Positions 1 through 6,192 of a stretch of DNA of 6,192 nt are shown one piece after another. Position 1 is the first letter of the stretch, and each line of letters opens with the position of its first letter. Position numbers and translations under genes: made by a program. The stretch is from positions 13,200-19,391 of the forward strand of contig DIHI01000061.1 of NCBI GenBank assembly GCA_002420085.1, written 5' to 3'. Below the pieces are notes generated by a model. It saw only the letters and a program-made list of their open reading frames with translations, did no database searches and had not been told where the DNA came from. Source of the stretch: Lysobacterales bacterium UBA5700. Its GTDB lineage: Bacteria; Pseudomonadota; Gammaproteobacteria; Xanthomonadales; Xanthomonadaceae.

Positions 1-102
1 CGGTCTGGGGCAGTCGGTACAATCGCTGCTGCCGAGTACACGCGGGGTACTCGATGGCAGGGTCGGATACAGTTGAACGCCAGTCTTACAGGAGCGGTGG
101 CG
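1..102. other. Unassigned sequence upstream of lpdA
   Basis: No gene can be identified here. One plus-strand frame beginning at base 2 is open until a TGA at 74-76 and could be the last 24 codons of an upstream gene, but the peptide (it ends LDGRVGYS) matches nothing I recognise. In particular it does not look like the end of a dihydrolipoamide acyltransferase, the usual upstream partner. A TACAAT at 18-23 resembles a -10 hexamer, but its -35 would lie outside the window. The stretch may equally be a plain intergenic leader. Confidence 0.4.
90..94 (+). promoter_or_regulatory. Ribosome binding site that sets the lpdA start
   Basis: AGGAG lies 8 bases upstream of the ATG at 103. The frame also offers a TTG at 73 and a GTG at 97. 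The TTG has no Shine-Dalgarno in front of it and would add ten residues before the family-typical MAKTVEVRVPDIG start. The GTG at 97 is only two bases from the AGGAG. The ATG at 103 is therefore the best choice. Confidence 0.75.
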
Positions 103-1893
103 ATGGCGAAAACGGTGGAAGTGCGGGTTCCCGACATCGGCGGCTTCAGTGCTGTTCCGGTGATCGAAGTGCTGGTCGCAATTGGCGACCGGGTTGCCAA
201 GGATCAGGGTCTGGTCATGCTCGAATCGGACAAGGCGACCATGGAGGTGCCGGCGACGGCTGCGGGGGTGGTGACTGCGCTCAGGGTCGGGGTCGATGAC
301 CGGTTGTCGGAAGGCGATGTGGTCGCCGTCCTGGAGATCGAGGCCGACGCGAACGCTGCGGCTCCGGCAGCGCCGGCCGGCCAGCCGAGCGCGCCGTCGG
401 CGGAGCGGTCGACCGCCCCGTCGCCGTCATCGTCATCCCCCACCGGGTCTGCGACAGCCGCACCGGAGTCGGGTCGAGTGGCCGACATCACCTGCCGGCT
501 GGTCGTACTCGGCGCCGGTCCAGGCGGCTACACCGCCGCATTCCGAGCCGCCGATCTCGGTCTGGACACCGTCCTGATCGAGCGTCATCCAACCCTCGGC
601 GGGGTCTGTCTCAATGTCGGCTGCATACCGTCCAAGGCCCTGCTGCATGCCGCTGCGACCATCGACGAGGCCGCCCACGCCACCGATTACGGCATCGTCT
701 TCGGCGAGCCGCAGATCGATCTCGATGGCCTGCGCCGCTACAAGCAGAACGTCGTCGGTCAACTCACCAAGGGGCTGGCGGGCATGGCCAAGCAGCGCAA
801 GCTGCGCACCGTTCATGGTGTCGGTCGGTTCGTCTCGCCCCACGAGATCGAGGTGACCGGTGCCGAGGGCAGCCATCTGGTCCGATTCGAGCAGTGCATC
901 ATCGCGGCCGGCAGCCAGCCGGTAAAGCTGCCGGGCTTCCCGTGGCACGACCCACGGGTGATGGACTCGACCGATGCGCTCGAACTGACCGACATTCCCA
1001 AGCGCCTGCTGGTGATCGGCGGCGGCATCATCGGTCTGGAAATGGCGACCGTCTACCGCGCGCTCGGCAGCGCGGTCACCGTGGTCGAACTGATGGATCA
1101 GCTCATGCCCGGCGCCGATCGCGATCTGGTCAAGCCGCTGGCCGATCGACTCAAGAAACAGGGGGTCGCGATTCATCTCGGCGTGAAGGCCGCACACGTG
1201 GAAGCGCGCGACGATGGCATCGAGGTCGGCTTCGAGGGCGCGAGCGTACCCGCCACGACCGGGTTCGATCGGGTACTGGTTTCGGTCGGTCGTGTCCCGA
1301 ACGGTGGTCGGCTGGGCGCCGATCGGGCCGGGGTCGCCGTGACCGAGCGCGGCTTCATCCCGGTCGATCGCCAGATGCGCACCAGCCAGTCACACATCTT
1401 CGCCATCGGCGACCTGATCGGCCAGCCGATGCTGGCGCACAAGGCGACCCACGAGGGCAAGCTGGCCGCCGAGGTCGCTGCCGGTGAGCCGCGCGAATGG
1501 CTGGCACGGGTGATTCCCAGCGTCGCCTACACCGACCCGGAAATCGCCTGGGTCGGCGTCACCGAGACCGAAGCCAAGGCCAAGGGCCTGGCCATCGAGG
1601 TCGGAAAATTCCCCTGGGCGGCCAGTGGCCGGGCGATCGGCATCGGCCGTACCGAAGGCTTCACCAAGCTGATCTTCGACCCCGACAGCCATCGGGTGAT
1701 CGGCGCCGGCATCGTCGGCCCGCATGCCGGTGATCTGATCGCCGAACTGGCCCTGGCCATCGAGATGGGTTGTGAGGCCAGCGACATCGGCCATACCGTC
1801 CACCCGCATCCGACGCTCAGCGAGTCGGTGGCGATGGCGGCCGAGGTGTACGAAGGCACGATCACCGATCTGTACATCCCCAAGCGCAGGTGA
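103..1893 (+). CDS. lpdA: Dihydrolipoyl dehydrogenase (E3) with N-terminal lipoyl domain
   Basis: This 596-residue cytoplasmic FAD enzyme reoxidises dihydrolipoyl groups of 2-oxoacid dehydrogenase complexes with NAD+. Residues 1-80 form a lipoyl domain, with the lipoylation lysine K44 in the motif ESDKAT. Residues 81-125 are an Ala/Pro/Ser-rich flexible linker. The catalytic part starts near 129: FAD-binding GAGPGG at 137-142, redox-active cysteines C169 and C174 in CLNVGC, NAD-binding GGGIIG at 306-311, and the C-terminal HPHPTLSE with catalytic H569 and E574. The architecture and length match the lipoyl-E3 proteins of pyruvate dehydrogenase operons, such as neisserial P64k. It is therefore probably the pyruvate dehydrogenase E3 and the last gene of an aceE-aceF-lpd-type operon, although aceE and aceF are not visible here (inference). 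All key residues are present and the frame is intact. The start is set by AGGAG at 90-94. Confidence 0.96.
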   Translation: MAKTVEVRVPDIGGFSAVPVIEVLVAIGDRVAKDQGLVMLESDKATMEVPATAAGVVTALRVGVDDRLSEGDVVAVLEIEADANAAAPAAPAGQPSAPSAERSTAPSPSSSSPTGSATAAPESGRVADITCRLVVLGAGPGGYTAAFRAADLGLDTVLIERHPTLGGVCLNVGCIPSKALLHAAATIDEAAHATDYGIVFGEPQIDLDGLRRYKQNVVGQLTKGLAGMAKQRKLRTVHGVGRFVSPHEIEVTGAEGSHLVRFEQCIIAAGSQPVKLPGFPWHDPRVMDSTDALELTDIPKRLLVIGGGIIGLEMATVYRALGSAVTVVELMDQLMPGADRDLVKPLADRLKKQGVAIHLGVKAAHVEARDDGIEVGFEGASVPATTGFDRVLVSVGRVPNGGRLGADRAGVAVTERGFIPVDRQMRTSQSHIFAIGDLIGQPMLAHKATHEGKLAAEVAAGEPREWLARVIPSVAYTDPEIAWVGVTETEAKAKGLAIEVGKFPWAASGRAIGIGRTEGFTKLIFDPDSHRVIGAGIVGPHAGDLIAELALAIEMGCEASDIGHTVHPHPTLSESVAMAAEVYEGTITDLYIPKRR

Positions 1894-1901
1894 GTGGTCG
1901 G

Positions 1902-1921
1902 GGCTCGGCGCGCGCCGAGCC
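1902..1921. repeat. Perfect 20-bp palindrome after lpdA
   Basis: GGCTCGGCGC is followed immediately by its exact reverse complement. The palindrome starts 8 bases after the lpdA stop, in the spacer between two converging genes. As RNA it would fold into a very stable stem on either strand. No T-run follows on either side, so it is not a canonical intrinsic terminator. It may still stop transcription bidirectionally or protect 3' ends. Confidence 0.7.
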
Positions 1922-1924
1922 AGA

Positions 1925-1940
1925 CGCCGGCTGTCCGGCG
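1925..1940. repeat. Small perfect hairpin, CGCCGG-CTGT-CCGGCG
   Basis: Six perfectly paired G/C bases enclose a four-base loop, three bases beyond the 20-bp palindrome. Together with the neighbouring dyads it probably forms a structured transcript end for lpdA and for the convergent DUF2061 gene. No T-tract is present, so the terminator role is inferred. Confidence 0.5.
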
Positions 1941-1947
1941 CCGGGCG

Positions 1948-1969
1948 TGATCGGCCGAACCAGCGATCA
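1948..1969. repeat. Third dyad in the spacer, TGATCG / CGATCA
   Basis: TGATCG at 1948-1953 is complementary to CGATCA at 1964-1969 across a ten-base loop. It ends about ten bases before the last codon of the minus-strand gene. It is weaker than the two hairpins before it. It is listed because it completes an almost continuous run of inverted repeats between 1902 and 1969. Confidence 0.35.
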
Positions 1970-1978
1970 GCCGGCGAC

Positions 1979-2221
1979 TCAGGCCGGCATCGTCACCCTG
2001 GGCTCGGCGCCGGGCGCGGGTCGGTGGAGCGCCCGGTCGGTCGGCTCGCGCCTGCCCTGACGGCGTGCCCAGATGCGTTCGTGCAGATGGAAGGCGAGGG
2101 TGTTGCAGGCCGGCTCCACCAGGGCCAGTACCCCACCGGCCCAGATGCTGCCCGTGAAGGCATAGCCGACCGCGAAGGCGATCGTGGTGTGGACGGCGGC
2201 GAAGCTGAGGGTCTTGGCCAT
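1979..2221 (-). CDS. DUF2061-family small membrane protein
   Basis: An 80-residue protein of unknown function. The core, roughly residues 3-51, shows the DUF2061 pattern: an early His (H11), YAFTGS at 20-25, a glycine-rich turn, then the hallmark ALVEPACNT at 33-41 and an HER-I-W motif at 47-51. Two hydrophobic stretches (about 4-23 and 26-46) suggest a membrane hairpin. The tail from 52 to 80 is rich in Arg and Pro and looks non-conserved; its codons run into the repeat-rich DNA between this gene and lpdA. The start is supported by a minus-strand GGAG (complement of 2228-2231) six bases upstream of the ATG. The gene converges on lpdA and diverges from the atp operon, so it is probably transcribed alone. 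The family has no established biochemical role and none is proposed here. Confidence 0.85.
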   Translation of the reverse strand: MAKTLSFAAVHTTIAFAVGYAFTGSIWAGGVLALVEPACNTLAFHLHERIWARRQGRREPTDRALHRPAPGAEPRVTMPA

Positions 2222-2269
2222 GGTCGGCTCCAGATGGGAACGATTCCTGTTTGCAGCGTGAGATGCGCC

Positions 2270-2289
2270 ATTTATTCTGTCAAATAAAT
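2270..2289. promoter_or_regulatory. AT-only dyad overlapping a TTGACA hexamer (possible operator)
   Basis: ATTTATT at 2270-2276 and AATAAAT at 2283-2289 are perfect inverted arms around six bases. Read on the minus strand, a consensus -35 hexamer TTGACA sits at 2283-2278, upstream of the DUF2061 gene. The matching -10 position (2260-2255, CACGCT) is poor, so either the promoter needs an activator or the hexamer is chance. A T7 run follows at 2292-2298. The protein-binding role is inferred from symmetry alone. Confidence 0.35.
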
Positions 2290-2304
2290 TGTTTTTTTCT
2301 GTCC

Positions 2305-4054
<1,750 letters not shown>

Positions 4055-4075
4055 CATCGGACCGTTCGCTCCGCG

Positions 4076-4098
4076 CGCCGTCGGCATCGCCGTCGGCG
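4076..4098 (+). repeat. Hairpin in the atpE-atpF spacer
   Basis: CGCCG at 4076-4080 pairs with CGGCG at 4094-4098, and CGGC at 4082-4085 with GCCG at 4089-4092, around a three-base loop and one T-T mismatch. The structure arises from a 10-base direct repeat, CGCCGTCGGC, at 4076 and 4088. No T-run follows, so it is not an intrinsic terminator. It may shield the 3' end of an atpE-containing mRNA piece or limit readthrough (inference). Confidence 0.5.
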
Positions 4099-4130
4099 GC
4101 GGTTGTCCCGAAAACACGCCGAGAACGCGC

Positions 4131-4601
4131 ATGGATATCAATGCAACCTTCATCGGACAGGCGCTCGCGTTCGCGATCCTGATCTGGTTTTCGTACACGT
4201 TTGTCTGGCCGCCGCTGACCAATGCCATCGATGAGCGGCAGAAGAAGATCGCCGAGGGCCTGGCGGCCGCCGAGCAGAGCAAGAAGGATCTGGCGCAGGC
4301 CGAAGACAAGGTCAACGCCGTGCTCAAGGACGCACGTGCCAAGGCCAATGAGATCATCGATCAGGCCCATCAGCGCGGCAACCAGATCATCGATCAGGCC
4401 AAGAACGAGGCGATCGCCGAGGCCAACCGCCAGAAGGCAATGGCCCAGGCCGAGATCGAAGCGGCGGCCAATCGCGCCCGTGAACAGCTTCGCGGCCAGT
4501 TCGCGGCATTGGCGATTTCCGGCGCCGAGCGTCTGCTCCAGCGGGAAATCGACCCGGCTGCCCACAAGGCCCTGCTCGAAGCGTTTGCGGCTGAACTGTG
4601 A
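4131..4601 (+). CDS. atpF: F0 ATP synthase subunit b
   Basis: A peripheral stalk subunit of 156 residues, the same length as E. coli b. A single N-terminal membrane helix (about 4-26) ends in VWPPL at 25-29, followed by conserved R36 in [11 protein letters not shown]. The rest is a highly charged, alanine-rich helix predicted to dimerise as a coiled coil and to hold delta and alpha at its C-terminal end ([14 protein letters not shown]). The start is the ATG at 4131, giving the family [11 protein letters not shown] opening. The frame is open back to a TTG at 4044, but that would overlap atpE and add unrelated residues. The ribosome binding site is weak (GAGAA near 4121). Residues 75-79 and 86-90 are the same pentad IIDQA, encoded by an exact 17-base repeat. 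Confidence 0.97.
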   Translation: MDINATFIGQALAFAILIWFSYTFVWPPLTNAIDERQKKIAEGLAAAEQSKKDLAQAEDKVNAVLKDARAKANEIIDQAHQRGNQIIDQAKNEAIAEANRQKAMAQAEIEAAANRAREQLRGQFAALAISGAERLLQREIDPAAHKALLEAFAAEL

Positions 4602-4615
4602 TCGCACGGGTACGG

Positions 4616-4675
4616 CCAGCCAGCATCGGTCGCACCGGCTCGGACATCCGAGTCGGTGCTGATCAGTCTGGCTGG
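4616..4675 (+). repeat. Long imperfect hairpin in the atpF-atpH spacer
   Basis: Two 28-base arms (4616-4643 and 4648-4675) face each other around the loop ACAT. The outer eight bases CCAGCCAG/CTGGCTGG pair perfectly. The inner twelve (4632-4643 with 4648-4659) pair with one G-U wobble. The middle eight positions are mostly mismatched and form an internal loop. It fills most of the 101-base gap between the two genes and ends 27 bases before the atpH start. There is no downstream T-run, so it is more likely a processing, stability or translation-control element than a terminator (inference). Confidence 0.65.
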
Positions 4676-4702
4676 CACATCCCCACATCCGAGTAACGAC
4701 AG

Positions 4703-5230
4703 ATGTCCGAACCCCTCACCCTGGCCCGGCCCTATGCGCGTGCCGCATTCGCGCTGGCACGCGATCGCAACGCGCTGCCGAACTGGTCATCGGCGCTGCA
4801 ATTCGCCGCTCAGGCGTCGGTCCAGCCGAGCGTCCGGGCGATCCTCGGTCATCCCGCGCTGACCGTTGATGCGCTGGTGGCCCTGCTCGCCCCCGATGGT
4901 GCCGACCCGGTGTTCCAGAGCTTTCTGCGCACGCTGGCCGAGAATCGTCGGCTGATCCTGCTGCCCGAGATCGCCGAACTCTACGCAGCGCTGCGCGCGG
5001 AGTCCGAGCAGATCGTCAAGGCCCAGGTGGTCACCGCTGCCCCGGCCGATGCCGACCAGCTTGCCCGGATCCGGGATGGCCTGCGCCGCCGCTTTGGTCG
5101 AGAGGTCGAGGTCGAGACCTCGATCGACCCGGACCTGATCGGCGGCGTGCTGGTACGCGCCGGTGATGTGGTCATCGACGGCTCGGTGCGCAGCAAGTTG
5201 GCCCGGCTGCGCACGGCCCTGGTCCAGTGA
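4703..5230 (+). CDS. atpH: F1 ATP synthase subunit delta
   Basis: This 175-residue cytoplasmic subunit links the top of the F1 head to the b dimer. The N-terminal helical domain begins with the typical TLARPYARAAFALAR (6-20). The FLRTLAENRRLILLPEIAELY segment in mid-protein and the C-terminal IDPDLIGGVLVRAGDVVIDGS are family hallmarks. The start is the ATG at 4703: an in-frame TAA at 4694-4696 rules out a longer form. There is no clear Shine-Dalgarno (only GAG at 4691-4693). Only one delta is needed per enzyme, so modest initiation fits. It follows atpF across a hairpin-bearing spacer and precedes atpA by 104 bases, in which I see no structure beyond the atpA ribosome binding site. Confidence 0.96.
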   Translation: MSEPLTLARPYARAAFALARDRNALPNWSSALQFAAQASVQPSVRAILGHPALTVDALVALLAPDGADPVFQSFLRTLAENRRLILLPEIAELYAALRAESEQIVKAQVVTAAPADADQLARIRDGLRRRFGREVEVETSIDPDLIGGVLVRAGDVVIDGSVRSKLARLRTALVQ

Positions 5231-5334
5231 TGGGCGACGCTCCGGCCTTTCCACACGCCACGAATTTCAAATCGCACCTCTCGCCAAAGTAACCCCGGGC
5301 CTCCCGCAACGACGCCCGACCCAAGGAAACGACA

Positions 5335-6192
5335 ATGGCTACCACCCAGCTCAACCCGTCCGAAATCAGTGAACTGATCAAGACCCGCATCGAGAAGGCG
5401 CAACTCGGCGCCGAGGCCCGCAACCAGGGCACGCTGACCTCGGTGTCGGATGGCATCGTTCGTGTCCACGGCCTGGCCGATGTGATGCAGGGCGAAATGA
5501 TCGAACTGCCGAACGACACCTTCGCACTCGCTCTCAACCTGGAGCGCGACTCGGTCGGCGCCGTGGTGCTCGGCGATTATGAGCACCTGCGCGAAGGCGA
5601 TACCGCCAAGACCACCGGTCGCATTCTCGAAGTGCCGGTCGGCCCCGGCCTGCTCGGTCGCGTGGTCGATGCCCTGGGTCGGCCGATCGACGGCAAGGGC
5701 GCCATCGACGCCATCGCCACCGCGCCGGTCGAGAAGGTCGCGCCGGGCGTGATCTGGCGCAAATCGGTGTCACAGCCGGTGCAGACCGGCTACAAGTCGG
5801 TCGACTCGATGATCCCGATCGGTCGCGGTCAGCGCGAACTGATCATCGGTGACCGTCAGACCGGCAAGACTGCCCTGGCGGTGGACGCGATCATCAATCA
5901 GAAGGGCACCGGCATCAAGTGCATCTACGTGGCGATCGGCCAGAAGGCCAGTTCGATCGCCAGCGTGGTGCGCAAGCTGGAAGAGAACGGCGCCATGGCC
6001 CACACCATCGTGGTCGCCGCGACCGCCTCGGAGTCGGCCGCCATGCAGTACATCAGCGCCTACTCCGGCTGCACCATGGGCGAATACTTCCGCGATCGTG
6101 GCGAAGACGCCCTGATCATCTACGACGACCTGTCCAAGCAGGCGGTCGCCTACCGGCAGATTTCCCTGTTGCTGCGCCGTCCGCCGGGCCGC
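5335..6192 (+). CDS. atpA: F1 ATP synthase subunit alpha (3' end cut by window)
   Basis: The first 286 codons of the nucleotide-binding, non-catalytic alpha subunit, slightly more than half of the usual 510-515 residues. The N-terminal helix [19 protein letters not shown], which contacts delta, is followed by the beta-barrel domain ([19 protein letters not shown]) and then the nucleotide-binding domain. The Walker A motif is GDRQTGKT at 172-179, with K178 and T179. The Walker B strand is ALIIYDD with D264, followed by [21 protein letters not shown], where the window ends. AAGGA at 5323-5327, seven bases before the ATG, supports the start. The frame is open with no stop to the last base. atpG, atpD and atpC would be expected next but are not in view. 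Confidence 0.98.
   Translation, partial: MATTQLNPSEISELIKTRIEKAQLGAEARNQGTLTSVSDGIVRVHGLADVMQGEMIELPNDTFALALNLERDSVGAVVLGDYEHLREGDTAKTTGRILEVPVGPGLLGRVVDALGRPIDGKGAIDAIATAPVEKVAPGVIWRKSVSQPVQTGYKSVDSMIPIGRGQRELIIGDRQTGKTALAVDAIINQKGTGIKCIYVAIGQKASSIASVVRKLEENGAMAHTIVVAATASESAAMQYISAYSGCTMGEYFRDRGEDALIIYDDLSKQAVAYRQISLLLRRPPGR

Noticed and set aside
18..23. TACAAT as a -10 box for lpdA
   Set aside because: The -35 position falls outside the window, so it cannot be judged.
433..1197. 254-codon open frame on the minus strand inside lpdA
   Set aside because: It is antisense to the conserved catalytic part of lpdA, its product has no recognisable motif, and long antisense frames are expected in GC-rich codon-biased DNA.
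894..1487. 197-codon plus-strand frame inside lpdA
   Set aside because: It is in the wrong phase with respect to lpdA and gives a low-complexity Arg/Gly product.
2270..2298. Inverted repeat plus T7 run as an intrinsic terminator
   Set aside because: The stem is A/T only and no plus-strand gene ends just upstream; the DUF2061 gene runs away from it. A regulatory site is more plausible.
5231..5334. Possible small gene or hairpin in the atpH-atpA gap
   Set aside because: No convincing open frame with a start and no inverted repeat beyond short chance matches; only the atpA ribosome binding site is supported.

Overview
This window is high-GC bacterial DNA, almost certainly from a gammaproteobacterium. 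The ATP synthase genes run in the order atpI-atpB-atpE-atpF-atpH-atpA. The subunit sequences (for example the FVWPPL and RQKKIAEGL stretches of subunit b, the LARPYARAAFALAR start of delta and the SAARQPEL loop of subunit c) look to me most like Lysobacterales (Xanthomonadales) or neighbouring groups. That placement rests on memory of these families, not on a search.

Layout. Bases 1-102 hold no gene I can identify. Bases 103-1893 encode dihydrolipoyl dehydrogenase with an N-terminal lipoyl domain, the form found in some pyruvate dehydrogenase complexes. An 85-bp spacer packed with inverted repeats separates it from a small convergent gene (2221-1979, minus strand) for a DUF2061-family membrane protein. 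A 246-bp divergent intergenic region follows. It contains an AT-rich block with two operator-like dyads and then a good sigma-70-type promoter candidate (2407-2436). The F-type ATP synthase operon begins at 2468: atpI, atpB (overlapping atpI by the ATGA tetranucleotide), atpE, atpF, atpH and the first 286 codons of atpA, which runs off the end.

How the genes work together. LpdA reoxidises lipoyl groups and feeds NADH into respiration. The ATP synthase uses the resulting proton gradient: subunits a and c form the proton path and rotor, b and delta the peripheral stalk, and alpha part of the catalytic head. AtpI is a non-structural membrane helper for c-ring assembly or Mg2+ supply. The c subunit residues are of the proton type, with no sodium-binding signature. 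Stoichiometry control appears to be written into the operon's spacing: atpI-atpB are coupled, atpE has an A/C-rich leader with the best Shine-Dalgarno, and hairpins follow atpE and atpF.

I see no undescribed defence, mobile or biosynthetic system here. All long genes are core metabolism. The less explained items are the DUF2061 gene, the paired dyads in the divergent region, and the long hairpin between atpF and atpH.
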